Shown: positions 53,630 through 63,068, numbered from the stretch's first letter. The stretch is 64,000 nt of DNA from Planctomycetes bacterium syqfu (GCA_020974905.1 CP087563.1:1674001-1738000); one strand, 5' to 3'. Numbers and translations are program-made. Notes: a model not told the origin generated them from the letters alone.

Positions 53630-54397
53630 TTAATGTTCATGCGTTGATGTGAGTGGATACTTGGCGAATATTTCTGTTAAATCCGAATACAGGTCTTCAA
53701 CCCAAACGGGTTGGCCTGCACGATTAACCTTATCGCCCCAATCAACCTTCCGAGGATCAGAAGGTGCAATGGCTATTTGCATCTGCTCCTTACCGATGAG
53801 TGCTGCCAGTACAAAAAGTTCTTCAATAGCTTGATCTCCAATGGCTAGACAACCAATCGATCGATCTTTGCCATGGATAAAAATGTTACTGCCGAGATCA
53901 GTTCGACCTTCTTGTTGAGCCTGTAGACGATCAAATGAGTTGGGATAATTAATCTTCAGAGACAAGTGATATGAGCTATTGGGATTTAATGCCACAATGT
54001 CATAGATACCCTCTGGTACCTGACGATCGCCTTCTCGACGTTTCGGGCCGGTATGACCACTGGCAGCTAGAATTGGATAGGTGCGGATCAATTCAAAACG
54101 CTCGTCGGATAGAGCCCATAGCTCCAGAACTTTTGTATCCTTGATTGCCAACAATGTCACTGCCTGAGGAGGCCAATGAACCTTTGCATGATCAAATGCA
54201 GGTTTCAATCTCAAACGAACTTGATCACCGTACTGATCAAGAACTGATTCAATCGTCTGGCCACCAATTATCTTGCGATATATCGGTCCCCAAATCGATC
54301 TGCCATAAAACACAAACGTCCCACCACCCAGCAAGCATGTACAAACTATTGTGACTAACACTACTTGTTTGGACTTCCCCGGCTTCTGATTATTCAT
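53630..54397 (-). CDS. L,D-transpeptidase (YkuD domain)
   Basis: 255 residues. One N-terminal membrane helix (about residues 12-32) is followed by a YkuD domain. The catalytic HGKDRSIGCLAIGD (His, Ser, Gly, Cys) sits near residue 170-185. Such enzymes form 3-3 crosslinks or attach proteins to peptidoglycan. The domain is compact and close to the minimum length for the family. Its ATG overlaps the end of a small Cys-rich ORF by 8 bases. Confidence 0.85.
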   Translation of the reverse strand: MNNQKPGKSKQVVLVTIVCTCLLGGGTFVFYGRSIWGPIYRKIIGGQTIESVLDQYGDQVRLRLKPAFDHAKVHWPPQAVTLLAIKDTKVLELWALSDERFELIRTYPILAASGHTGPKRREGDRQVPEGIYDIVALNPNSSYHLSLKINYPNSFDRLQAQQEGRTDLGSNIFIHGKDRSIGCLAIGDQAIEELFVLAALIGKEQMQIAIAPSDPRKVDWGDKVNRAGQPVWVEDLYSDLTEIFAKYPLTSTHEH

Positions 54398-54572
54398 GAC
54401 TTGTTTTCGATTGATTGTTCTTCTGAGTCATTTCAGCCAGCCGCACTTCCGGGGGGACGGCAAATTTCAAATTCCTGGGTAATGCACACCCCTTGCGCCC
54501 CGGCACGCAAGCTTGTTTGAGTCGACGACAACTGTCATCGGACTGTTCGAGATGGGGGCATTCCCATGCCAT
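54390..54572 (-). CDS. Small Cys-rich protein upstream of the L,D-transpeptidase
   Basis: 60 residues: five cysteines in CPHL..C..LKQAC..RKGC, spread over the first 30 positions. GGAG is 7 bases before the ATG at 54572. The gene ends 8 bases inside the next gene's start, so the two may be translated together. The cysteine spacing looks like a metal site or disulfide fold. No family named. Confidence 0.45.
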   Translation of the reverse strand: MAWECPHLEQSDDSCRRLKQACVPGRKGCALPRNLKFAVPPEVRLAEMTQKNNQSKTSHE

Positions 54573-54762
54573 GTGCGAACTCCATTACACGACTGAACGC
54601 CGACATTATAGCTTAGAAAAAAGCATCCCAATAAACGCTTGATATCAAGACATTTCTATCTGTTTTACTTATATAGATCAGGGGTTGTTCTCCATGTGGG
54701 GTTGCTGCTATCATTGCCCGTCTGGAATATTGGTTAATACACGAAGACCTTCAATTGGAGAC

Positions 54763-56070
54763 ATGACCTTGTCTGACAACGCCCACAAATTCGGCACGCA
54801 AGCCCTCCACGCTGGCCAGGAACCTGACCCGACCACCAACAGCCGTGCGGTTCCGATTTATGCAACCACCAGCTACACCTTCAATGACACCGATCACGCT
54901 GCTGCCCTTTTCGGCTTGGCTGAGTTCGGCAACATCTACACCCGTCTGATGAACCCGACGACCGATGTCCTTGAAAAGCGCATTGCTGCCCTGGACGGTG
55001 GTGCAGCAGGCCTGGCATTTGCCTCGGGTCAATCCGCGATCACCGCAGCGATTCTCACCATCTGTCACAGCGGCCAGAACTTCATCTCCTCAACGAGCCT
55101 TTACGGTGGCACATGGACCCTCTTCACCCAGACGTTTAAGCAGATGGGCATTGAAGTGCGTTTCTACGATCCGTCGGAACCCGAAAAGATCGCTGAACTC
55201 GTCGACGAAAACACCCGCTGCGTCTACATGGAATCGATTGGTAATCCCAAGAACGACGTGCCGGACATCAAGGCGATTACGGATGAAGCGCACAAGGCAG
55301 GCCTGCCGGTCATCTGTGATAACACCGTCATGACCCCCGCATTGCTTAAGCCCATCGAACACGGCGTGGACATCGTGGTCTACTCGGCCACCAAGTTCCT
55401 CGGCGGTCACGGCACGCATGTCGGCGGCCTGATCGTTGACAGTGCAAACTTCAAGTGGGCAGACAACCCTGAAAAATGGCCGGAGTTCTGCTCACCTTCA
55501 CCGAGTTATCACGGTGCGGTGTTCGAAGAAGCGCTTCGCCCGATTGGCAACATCGCCTACATCCTGCATATCCGCACCCACTGGCTGCGTGACACCGGTG
55601 CCTGCATGTCGCCCTTCGCAGCGTTCCTGTTCCTCCAAGGCATTGAAACACTGCACCTGCGTATGCCCCGTCACTGCGAAAACGCATTGAAGGTCGCTCA
55701 TTTCCTCGAAGCTCACCAGGCAGTGGAATGGGTCAGCTATCCCGGTCTTGAATCCAGCAAGTACAACGCCCTTGCCAAGAAGTACCTGCCCAACGGCCAA
55801 GGCGCCATCATGGGCTTTGGTATCAAGGGTGGCATGGAAGCTGGCAAGAAACTGATCAACTCCGTCAAGCTGCTTAGCCATCTGGCCAACATTGGTGACG
55901 CCAAGAGCCTGATCATTCATCCCGCTTCGACCACCCATCAGCAGCTGACTCCCGAAGAGCAGCAGAAGACCGGCGTGGTCCCCGAGTACATCCGCCTGTC
56001 CGTCGGTATCGAAGATGCAGACGACATCATCGCGGACCTGGCACAAGCCATCGAAGCCTCACAAGCCTGA
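54763..56070 (+). CDS. metY: O-acetylhomoserine aminocarboxypropyltransferase (O-acetylhomoserine sulfhydrylase)
   Basis: About 435 residues. A PLP-dependent Cys/Met-metabolism enzyme. [11 protein letters not shown] is the typical MetY start, and [16 protein letters not shown] carries the PLP lysine. It makes homocysteine from O-acetylhomoserine and sulfide. The ATG at 54763 has GGAG only 2 bases upstream, while an in-frame TTG at 54769 would have ideal spacing. MetX, which makes its substrate, is encoded next. A terminator separates the two. Confidence 0.94.
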   Translation: MTLSDNAHKFGTQALHAGQEPDPTTNSRAVPIYATTSYTFNDTDHAAALFGLAEFGNIYTRLMNPTTDVLEKRIAALDGGAAGLAFASGQSAITAAILTICHSGQNFISSTSLYGGTWTLFTQTFKQMGIEVRFYDPSEPEKIAELVDENTRCVYMESIGNPKNDVPDIKAITDEAHKAGLPVICDNTVMTPALLKPIEHGVDIVVYSATKFLGGHGTHVGGLIVDSANFKWADNPEKWPEFCSPSPSYHGAVFEEALRPIGNIAYILHIRTHWLRDTGACMSPFAAFLFLQGIETLHLRMPRHCENALKVAHFLEAHQAVEWVSYPGLESSKYNALAKKYLPNGQGAIMGFGIKGGMEAGKKLINSVKLLSHLANIGDAKSLIIHPASTTHQQLTPEEQQKTGVVPEYIRLSVGIEDADDIIADLAQAIEASQA

Positions 56071-56097
56071 ATAAGCTTGTAAAACACATGTCAATCA

Positions 56098-56132
56098 AAC
56101 GGGACGGATCTTCACGATTCGTCCCGTTTTTT
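56098..56132 (+). terminator. Rho-independent terminator of metY
   Basis: AAACGGGACG and CGTCCCGTTT pair around GATCTTCACGATT, and a T tract follows (TTTTTTA). Twenty-seven bases after the metY stop. Confidence 0.85.
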
Positions 56133-56143
56133 ATTTCAAACAT

Positions 56144-56256
56144 TTTTACCGCTGAGGCGCAGAGGACGCAGAGGTCAAACAGAGAAGAATTTAATATTGA
56201 ACAAACTCAACGCATCCCTGTTTTATCTCTGCGTCCTCTGCGCCTCAGCGGTAAAA
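56144..56256. repeat. Perfect 30-bp inverted repeat, family 4
   Basis: Left arm 56144-56173 begins TTTTACCGCTGAGGCGCAGA; right arm 56227-56256 is its exact complement, all 30 positions. 53 bases lie between. The core CGCAGAGGACGCAGAG is known as a dispersed repeat in many unrelated bacterial genomes. In an mRNA it would make a very stable stem between metY and metXW. Confidence 0.8.
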
Positions 56257-56307
56257 TGATTGACTCAGTTGACCAATCCCACTTCACTATCGACAATACA
56301 TGGCTCA

Positions 56308-58101
56308 ATGAATTCAAACGCACAAAGCTCTGATGATCTGCGGTCGGCCAAGCCACTGACACATGCGCAGGTCTTTGAATACAACCAACCGTTGACACTC
56401 AAACACGGTGGCCAGTTGCCTCACGTCCAGGTCACCTACGAAACGTATGGCACGCTCAATGCCTCACGATCCAATGCGATCATGCTCTGCCATGCACTGT
56501 CGGGCGACTCCCATGTTGCCCAACATGATCCGACGGATGATCCGGGCTGGTGGGATCTGGCAGTCGGCCCTGGCAAGATCATCGACACCAACGAATACTT
56601 CGTCATCTGTTCCAATGTCCTTGGCGGATGTCGTGGCACGACCGGTCCCAACAGCATCAACCCAAAGTCCGGCCAACCCTACGGCCAGGACTTCCCGGTG
56701 ATCACCATTGAGGACATGGTCGATGTTCAGAAATTACTCGTCGAACACCTTGGCATCGACAAACTCTTTGCGGTCATCGGTGGATCACTGGGTGGCATGC
56801 AGACCCTCTGCTGGGCGACGCGTTACCCCGACAGTCTGCTTGCTGCAGGTGTCCTTGCTTCTGCACCGCGACTCTCAGCACAGGGTATTGCCTTCGACGT
56901 TGTTGCACGCAATGCGATTCTGCGCGACCCGCATTTTCACAACGGTCAATACTACGACAAAGCCAACAAGCCCGATGTCGGTTTGGCGTTGGCGCGCATG
57001 CTTGGGCATATCACGTATCTGTCGCCCAAAGCGATGCACGATAAATTCGAACGTGACAAACTTGCCCCACGCGATGTCGCGACGGACTTTGAAAAGAAGT
57101 TTTCCGTGGGTTCGTATCTTGCTTATCAGGGGGACAAGTTCGTTGAGCGTTTTGATGCCAACAGCTATCTGACGATTTCGATGGCAATGGACATGTTCGA
57201 CATGGGTGCTGAACGTGACCAGTTGGAAAAGGCTTTTGCCAACACCACGTGTCGTTGGTTGATTTTGAGTTTTACCAGTGACTGGCTTTTCCCTTCATCA
57301 CAGTCGCGTGAGATGACCGACGCACTGATCTGTCAGGGTAAATGCGTGAGTTTCTGCAACATCACATCCGATGCAGGACATGACGCGTTTTTGCTTGCCA
57401 ACGATCTGGATCGCTACGGCGGGATGCTCAAAGCGTTCCTCAACACCACCACGACCACCGGCACGTTTATCCCCGCTCAACCCCTGCCCGAAGACCAACC
57501 GTCCGAACACCGCTACGATCTTGAACAGCTCATCGGCCTGGTCGACGAAGGTAAATCCGTCCTCGACCTGGGGTGCTCACGTGGCTCATTACTCACACGC
57601 TTAGCCCACGAACGCCACTCTGACCACTTGGTCGGCGTGGACCTGGATGAATACAAAATCCAACTCACCATGCAGCGTGGTTTTGATGTGGTCCAAGGCA
57701 ACCTCGAAGAAGGCTTACCCGACTTCCAGGATAAGCAGTTTGACTACGTGGTACTCTCGCTGACCTTGCAAGGCATTGTGCATACCGAAGCGATCGTCGA
57801 GGAAATGCTCCGCGTGGGTAAACGCTGCATCGTCAGTTATCCCAACTTTGCTTATCACAAACTGCGCAAGATGCTCTTTGAGGAAGGTCGGTCTCCCGGT
57901 GCTGAAGGCGGCATTCTCAGTTATGACTGGTACAACACACCCAACCGCCGATTCCTGTCGATTCTTGATTGGCAGATTTTCTGTGCAGAGCGCAACATCA
58001 CCATCCACCGCCACTTGTTCTTAAACAATGAACAACATCAGATCGTCAGCAATGATCCAAACCTCAACGCGGACATGGCAATTTGTGTGTTTAGTCGGTG
58101 A
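56308..58101 (+). CDS. metXW: Homoserine O-acetyltransferase fused to MetW
   Basis: 597 residues. The N-terminal 375 or so form MetX, an alpha/beta-hydrolase with the nucleophile in GGSLGGMQ, Asp in FTSDWLFP and His in DAGHDAFL. From about residue 415 it is MetW, a methyltransferase-like domain with VLDLGCSRGSLL, GVDLDEYKIQ and YNTPNRRFLSILDWQIFC. MetX and MetW are usually two neighbouring genes; here one reading frame joins them without a stop. MetW is needed for activity of MetX in some proteobacteria. No strong ribosome site at 56308. Confidence 0.93.
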   Translation: MNSNAQSSDDLRSAKPLTHAQVFEYNQPLTLKHGGQLPHVQVTYETYGTLNASRSNAIMLCHALSGDSHVAQHDPTDDPGWWDLAVGPGKIIDTNEYFVICSNVLGGCRGTTGPNSINPKSGQPYGQDFPVITIEDMVDVQKLLVEHLGIDKLFAVIGGSLGGMQTLCWATRYPDSLLAAGVLASAPRLSAQGIAFDVVARNAILRDPHFHNGQYYDKANKPDVGLALARMLGHITYLSPKAMHDKFERDKLAPRDVATDFEKKFSVGSYLAYQGDKFVERFDANSYLTISMAMDMFDMGAERDQLEKAFANTTCRWLILSFTSDWLFPSSQSREMTDALICQGKCVSFCNITSDAGHDAFLLANDLDRYGGMLKAFLNTTTTTGTFIPAQPLPEDQPSEHRYDLEQLIGLVDEGKSVLDLGCSRGSLLTRLAHERHSDHLVGVDLDEYKIQLTMQRGFDVVQGNLEEGLPDFQDKQFDYVVLSLTLQGIVHTEAIVEEMLRVGKRCIVSYPNFAYHKLRKMLFEEGRSPGAEGGILSYDWYNTPNRRFLSILDWQIFCAERNITIHRHLFLNNEQHQIVSNDPNLNADMAICVFSR

Positions 58102-58110
58102 TCGCCAGCT

Positions 58111-58346
58111 AAAGCCGTGACTCTCCTGAGTCACCGGGTGGTCACGGGATTGTTTCAAATCGAATCTATCACTTCGAGATACAGCATTGCGTCGCAATGC
58201 TGCTACCACATTGATATCAACGATGAATCAAAACAGCTGCGTTGCGACGCAACGCTGAAACTGCAAAGCAGTTTATCTTTATCACGTTTTGCACAAATAT
58301 CGATCGTCAATCAAGACAACCCGTGCCGCGGGAGCGACACGGCTTT
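58111..58346. repeat. Dispersed repeat family 3, long copy (MITE-like)
   Basis: Starts AAAGCCGTGACTCTCCTGAG and ends with an arm whose complement begins AAAGCCGTGTCGCTCCCGCG; these are the same ends as at 17133-17221. The inner part carries two more palindromes, AGCATTGCGTCGCAATGCT at 58183-58201 and a CGTTGCGACGCAACG core at about 58238-58252. Covers nearly the whole space between metXW and the DUF454 gene. Confidence 0.7.
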
Positions 58347-58372
58347 TGTATGTCAGTGATTCGTCGATCAGC

Positions 58373-58798
58373 TTATTTCTTCCCGACGCGCCAGATGTAC
58401 CACGTGCCGATGGGTCCGCAGGCCAGGACGGTTGCAATGAGCCAATCCGGGCGTTGATTGAAAAACAGGATGCTGACACTGATACTGATCGCCAACCACA
58501 TCACCACGGTTGAAATCACGCGTGCTTTGCGGGGCATTTTTTCGGGATGATCGACATAAATCAGAAACGGTGCGAAGAACCGATTGCGGATCAAACGCTC
58601 TTCAAGCCACGGGCAGGATCGGGCGAAACACCAGCAGGCCATGATCAGAAAAACCGTCGTCGGCAAGCCGGGAACCACCACCCCCACGCCACCAACCCCC
58701 ACCAATATCACCCCCACACCTGCAAGCAGGAACCGACGGAGTCTGGATGGTGACGCAGTTGGCGGACACATGAAAGGCATTGTAACGTGAGTTTTCAT
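58373..58798 (-). CDS. DUF454 (YbaN-like) membrane protein
   Basis: 141 residues. Two or three hydrophobic stretches contain GVVVPGLPTTVFLIMACWCFARSCPWLEERL, the signature of the DUF454 family. N-terminal 20 residues are uncertain; ATGs also occur at positions 7 and 10. Unknown function. It stands alone beside dispersed repeats. Confidence 0.85.
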   Translation of the reverse strand: MKTHVTMPFMCPPTASPSRLRRFLLAGVGVILVGVGGVGVVVPGLPTTVFLIMACWCFARSCPWLEERLIRNRFFAPFLIYVDHPEKMPRKARVISTVVMWLAISISVSILFFNQRPDWLIATVLACGPIGTWYIWRVGKK

Positions 58799-58804
58799 GT
58801 CTGA

Positions 58805-58860
58805 AACCCGGTCAAGATGACCGGGCTATGTGTCTATAGCCGAGCCATCCTGGCTTGGTT
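58805..58860. repeat. Dispersed repeat family 2, copy 3
   Basis: AACCCGGTCAAGATGACCGG...GAGCCATCCTGGCTTGGTT, matching 43761-43810 and the complement of 49153-49203. Confidence 0.75.
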
Positions 58861-58903
58861 ACCTTGGAAGCGTACACTTGAAAATGGGTGTGCAAGCAGA
58901 TGA

Positions 58904-60892
58904 TCAGCGATACATCACCGACTTGCCATCCACGGTCAATTCCATGAACACTGGCTTGGGCTTGTAGAAGACCAGTTTGCTTTTGGTGTCCAGCGCCATG
59001 ATCGCGCGGTGTTTGCCAGCGGACATGCCCTGGATGGTCATGTCTTTGTCGAAAGTAATTTCTTTGCCATCGACCGCGATCTTCATAATGGGCAACTCGG
59101 ATTTGATATCCAATGCACCGGCTTCGGACATTTCAAAATCAATGGCAGCGACGAAGTAGGCAGGCTTGCGGGTAAAGACATTGGCAGCCTTGTACCACTC
59201 TTTGCTTTGACCAAACGGGAAGATGCGGTCGTATGCAAACATCTCGCTTGCAGCGGCATCGGTCGTGGACCACGTGGTCAACAAGTCCCCTTCCGTCGTC
59301 GGCTTAAGCTGAGCATCGGTTTGGGACATGGCAACGTAGGGTGCAAAGTCAAATTCTTTGGGGACAAACGGGCCGGTGATGTGGGCAAAGTCGCGGATCA
59401 TCACAGCCTTTTCTTCGGCGGTGGCTTGAGGACCGGTGACGTCGAATGTCAGATGCGCCTTGGCCTGCACGTTGGGATCGGGCATGAAGAGTTCAGCAGC
59501 AACAATCGTCTTGCCCTGCGTGTATCGGATACCGGATTTGATCTTGCCAGGCGTGAAGGGAAGCTTGATGGTTTGGCCGGGTTTGAGTTCTTTGATGCGA
59601 TCAAACCCGTTGCCGATTTCATAGAACAACGGCTTGCGGATCACGATGTAAATGGTTGAGATCGGCTTGTCGGTATTGTTGGCGACGGTGAGTAAAATAT
59701 CACCTGAGGAATCATAACCAAAACCGAATGCCAACCCCGGGATTTCCTCACTGGTTTTAAGCTCGGTTGACTTGCCATCACCAAAGTGCAGCCAATCGAC
59801 TTTGCTGGGCAATTGCTGATCCTGCGTGTAAGGCAGGTTGACCATCCAGCTTTGTTCATCAAGTTTGATGATGTCCAGGACTTTGTCATCGAGTATGACC
59901 TTGCTGGGTTTTGAGCCGGTGAGTGTGATACTCAAAGGGACATCTTCGCCAGCATATTCAATGGTCGGGCGCGAGACTTTGTAGGTGCCAACCTTGGATT
60001 CATCGGGCGTGATGAGCGTGTACTTGGCGTTGAGTCGGTAGGCAGCAAACTCGGTTTGTGAGCAGTACCAGAAGTCATCTCGGCCGGCATACTCACTGAC
60101 AACCTGCTTGAACTTTTCCATCTCCGGCGCCGGTTGCCAAGGATGGACACCGAGGCTGATGCTGTAGTCGGTCTGCTTGTATTTTTCAGGATTGTCGAGG
60201 ATATCTTTCATCTTGGCCCTGAACTTATCCGCATTGATCTTGCGGTCACCGGGGACGACCTGGTTGACGGTGGAGAACAAACCCTTGGGCAGGTACTGGG
60301 TGTTCTTGGCAAAGTGACTGTAGACACAATGGTGATACCCACTACGGACCAGTGCGTCGGAGATGTCGGGTTGAGATTGTGGATCGTGACCGGTCCAGTA
60401 CGTGCCGAACGGGAAGGCAAAGGAGTTGATGGGGAAGTCGACCTCGGCTTCGCGCTCGATGCGGTTAAGCAGAATTTCTTTGAAGACCGCGTTGGGATTG
60501 ACGGTGGTCAGCCAATAGTGATGGACGGTGTGCCCCGCCACGCTGCAGCCCTGGGACGCGAGTGTGCGGGCGCCTTGAGCATCCATGAGACGACTTGAGC
60601 CGTTGAGATAAAAGCTGCCCTTGATGCCGATGTCGACCATGGCTTTATGCATGTTCAGAGCATTGGGATTGTTGTCATCCCAGCGCGCGGTGAAAGCCCA
60701 ATCCTTATTAAACGGGACGGGTTGGATGTCGATATTCGGTTGATCGTGATCCGACTCGATGACGAGGGTCTGATTAAAGACAGTGACCTGTGCCATTGCC
60801 GCGTGGCCTGCAAGCAGCAGGACACCAAGCAACAGACCAGCGAACACAGACAATGACAAGGGGCGCGTTTGAGACACATGAAGCTCCATCAT
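58904..60892 (-). CDS. Secreted polysaccharide deacetylase-like protein
   Basis: 662 residues. Signal peptide (SVFAGLLLGVLLLAGHAAMA). A NodB-like domain (about 60-280) shows the metal-site pattern TARWDDNN and GHTVHHYW, SFAFPFG and HPW near its end. The C-terminal 380 residues are beta-rich. NodB enzymes remove acetyl from N-acetylated or O-acetylated glycans. The upstream palindrome at 60902-60913 and the divergent LacI-type gene with tandem operators suggest sugar control. Confidence 0.82.
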   Translation of the reverse strand: MMELHVSQTRPLSLSVFAGLLLGVLLLAGHAAMAQVTVFNQTLVIESDHDQPNIDIQPVPFNKDWAFTARWDDNNPNALNMHKAMVDIGIKGSFYLNGSSRLMDAQGARTLASQGCSVAGHTVHHYWLTTVNPNAVFKEILLNRIEREAEVDFPINSFAFPFGTYWTGHDPQSQPDISDALVRSGYHHCVYSHFAKNTQYLPKGLFSTVNQVVPGDRKINADKFRAKMKDILDNPEKYKQTDYSISLGVHPWQPAPEMEKFKQVVSEYAGRDDFWYCSQTEFAAYRLNAKYTLITPDESKVGTYKVSRPTIEYAGEDVPLSITLTGSKPSKVILDDKVLDIIKLDEQSWMVNLPYTQDQQLPSKVDWLHFGDGKSTELKTSEEIPGLAFGFGYDSSGDILLTVANNTDKPISTIYIVIRKPLFYEIGNGFDRIKELKPGQTIKLPFTPGKIKSGIRYTQGKTIVAAELFMPDPNVQAKAHLTFDVTGPQATAEEKAVMIRDFAHITGPFVPKEFDFAPYVAMSQTDAQLKPTTEGDLLTTWSTTDAAASEMFAYDRIFPFGQSKEWYKAANVFTRKPAYFVAAIDFEMSEAGALDIKSELPIMKIAVDGKEITFDKDMTIQGMSAGKHRAIMALDTKSKLVFYKPKPVFMELTVDGKSVMYR

Positions 60893-60901
60893 GATAAGAA
60901 C

Positions 60902-60913
60902 GAAAACGTTTTC
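60902..60913. promoter_or_regulatory. LacI-type operator GAAAACGTTTTC
   Basis: A 12-base perfect palindrome 10-21 bases upstream of the deacetylase start, with the central CG typical of LacI/GalR operators. Binding here would block the ribosome start region or promoter. Confidence 0.55.
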
Positions 60914-61043
60914 TAGGATATGCTAAGTCTAGACCCGTATACGATGCCAGACAAGTGTCTGCTGTGCAAATCGTTCGGACTTGCGCCGAATGTTGTCTCT
61001 AACCAGCATCTCAGCCTGGATTTGACAGCAAAGCCACACAAAA

Positions 61044-61101
61044 ATCATCACGTGATGATTGACTTCAAACCAGCCACCTCCTACGATCATCACGTGATGA
61101 C
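61044..61101. promoter_or_regulatory. Tandem operators ATCATCACGTGATGAT
   Basis: Two 16-base sites: ATCATCACGTGATGAT (61044-61059, perfect) and ATCATCACGTGATGAC (61086-61101, one mismatch). Centres are 42 bases apart, about four helical turns, so both face the same side. They lie between the divergent deacetylase and LacI-type genes. Confidence 0.75.
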
Positions 61102-61145
61102 AAGTATGATTTGATATCCTGATATGGATATTCAATGGAGAGATG

Positions 61146-62192
61146 ATGGGACGAAGTGACAGCCTCAAACGCATTGCAGAGATGACCGGGCTATCCGTGC
61201 CAACGGTTGTGCAGGTGCTCGGGACGCGGGGGCATCGCTATCGCCAGGAGACTCGCGAGAAAGTCCAGGAGGCTGCTGCCCAGATCGGTTACCGTCCCAA
61301 TGCAGCAGCTCGGGCGCTAAACAAGGGACGCTTTGGCAGTGCTGCGATTCTCTGCGGCGCCAATCCCTGGCTGAATCTCCTGCCCCAGATGCTTGTCGAT
61401 GGCATCATGGATGAACTTGAAGCCCGCAGCATGCATCTGACTATGGCCAGGCTCTCTAACGATCGACTCAACCAGGAAGACGAGTTGCCCAAGGTGCTTC
61501 GTCAATGGATGGCGGACGGTCTACTGATCAATTACAACACGGAGATCCCCCAGCAGATGCAGCAGTACGTCAAGCAGTATCACCTGCCTGCTATCTGGCT
61601 CAACTCCAAACATGATTATGACTGCGTGCATCCGGATGATTACGGTGCAGGCAAACAGATCACGGAAAACCTGCTCAAGCTCGGGCATCGCAAGATTGCC
61701 TACGCGGACTACAACAAGGGCATGATTGATCCAACATGGCATCAGGTCCATTACAGCACCCATGACCGTGCTGCGGGTTATCGTGACACGATGCAGGCAG
61801 CTGGGCTTGAACCGCGTGAGATTCGCAGTATGGACAATGCCGGCGAGAAACATCGTTTGGATTACTCGATCCGCTGGCTCAGTGAATCCGAGCGCCCCAC
61901 TGCTGTGATTGCTAACGGACTTCATATCGGCATGGCGGTTTGGCAGGCGGCATTGAAGCTGCAAATCAAGGTGCCTGACGACATGTCGATCGTTGCCATC
62001 GGCCACGGGTCATATGGTGAAACGCACATGGGTCTGAACACGTGGATCGTCCCCGAATACTCCGAGGGGCGTGAAGCCGTGAAATTACTTTGTCAGAAAA
62101 TTCAGCAACCGGATGTCGAACTGCCGCCGGTGGCTGTGACATTTGATTGTGTTCGTGACGGGATCACGCTTGGGCCTGCCCCGGGTTTGTGA
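61146..62192 (+). CDS. LacI-family transcriptional regulator
   Basis: 348 residues from the second of two consecutive ATGs (61143 and 61146), with GGAG upstream. The HTH is SLKRIAEMTGLSVPTVVQVLGTRGHRYRQETREKVQEAAAQIGYRPNAAARAL; the recognition helix VPTVVQVLG differs from the common TVSRVIN. The ligand domain follows. Divergent from the deacetylase, with tandem operators between. The next gene rightwards is a pilin, then a glycosidase. Confidence 0.88.
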   Translation: MGRSDSLKRIAEMTGLSVPTVVQVLGTRGHRYRQETREKVQEAAAQIGYRPNAAARALNKGRFGSAAILCGANPWLNLLPQMLVDGIMDELEARSMHLTMARLSNDRLNQEDELPKVLRQWMADGLLINYNTEIPQQMQQYVKQYHLPAIWLNSKHDYDCVHPDDYGAGKQITENLLKLGHRKIAYADYNKGMIDPTWHQVHYSTHDRAAGYRDTMQAAGLEPREIRSMDNAGEKHRLDYSIRWLSESERPTAVIANGLHIGMAVWQAALKLQIKVPDDMSIVAIGHGSYGETHMGLNTWIVPEYSEGREAVKLLCQKIQQPDVELPPVAVTFDCVRDGITLGPAPGL

Positions 62193-62279
62193 TCACGTTG
62201 ATTACATCAAACAACGCTTTTTGCGCACTGCCCATCACCCAATGGTTGGCAGCGGTATTTCATGCAAGGAATCACTGGC

Positions 62280-63017
62280 ATGCACATTCACCCCACTGTT
62301 TCCAGGACACGTTCATCGACGCTAGGCTTTACGCTCATCGAATTGCTGGTCGTCATCTCCATTATCTCACTGCTCGTTGCCATCCTCCTCCCTGCATTGG
62401 GGCAGGCACGCAAACAGGCGCGCAGCATCCAATGTGCAACGAATCTCAGGCAAGTCGCACTCTGTGCAGCGGGCTACATGGCAGACCGACAGGACTGGGT
62501 CCCCCCTGCCTACGGTGGTGGTATGCCCTGGTATCAGGTCATGTGGAAGTCAGGCCACCTGCCCAAAGCGTCGGGAATCAATGGCAACGCGCCAGGCCAA
62601 GGCGGCTATGACAAATCCGCTGGCATCATCAAATGCCCCGAAGCCATGCTCAAATATGAAACCAGTCAATCGCAAGCCTATTGGGGTTACAACAACAGTT
62701 ACTTCTACAACAAACGCTGGGTCGGCCCCAAACATGTCTGGTACTACGGCGAATCCTATCAGTTCCTGGAAATGACTAAACCCTCGGACATCGTTTTCCT
62801 CATGGATCACAACTTCACCAGCGTCAACACCAACGATGCAGCAGACGAAGCACCCATCTATTGGAACTGCCCGGAAATCGTTGATTTTCGACATAACAAC
62901 ATCGCTTGGTACGTCGCATGGGACGGGCATACCGACACCGCACGTCCAGAAGATGTCACCGAAACCGTTGCCAGCACGGACACGGATTGGATGAAGCGTC
63001 ATTTCTGGAAACGGTAA
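62280..63017 (+). CDS. Pseudopilin-like protein (DUF1559-type)
   Basis: 245 residues from ATG 62280, with AAGGA 9 bases before it; an in-frame ATG at 62262 is the alternative. [34 protein letters not shown] is the prepilin region. [17 protein letters not shown] carries the H-x9-DG motif exactly. Its neighbours are the LacI regulator (88 bases upstream) and the glycosidase (52 bases downstream). Confidence 0.85.
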   Translation: MHIHPTVSRTRSSTLGFTLIELLVVISIISLLVAILLPALGQARKQARSIQCATNLRQVALCAAGYMADRQDWVPPAYGGGMPWYQVMWKSGHLPKASGINGNAPGQGGYDKSAGIIKCPEAMLKYETSQSQAYWGYNNSYFYNKRWVGPKHVWYYGESYQFLEMTKPSDIVFLMDHNFTSVNTNDAADEAPIYWNCPEIVDFRHNNIAWYVAWDGHTDTARPEDVTETVASTDTDWMKRHFWKR

Positions 63018-63068
63018 ACAATTTTTTCAAACCCATAGCATTCGCACGCAATAAGGACTCATACATTC

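Noticed and set aside
54573-54762. Possible SAM or other riboswitch before metY
   Set aside because: Expected because of the pathway, but no SAM-I, SAM-II or SAM/SAH core pattern was found in the 190-base leader.
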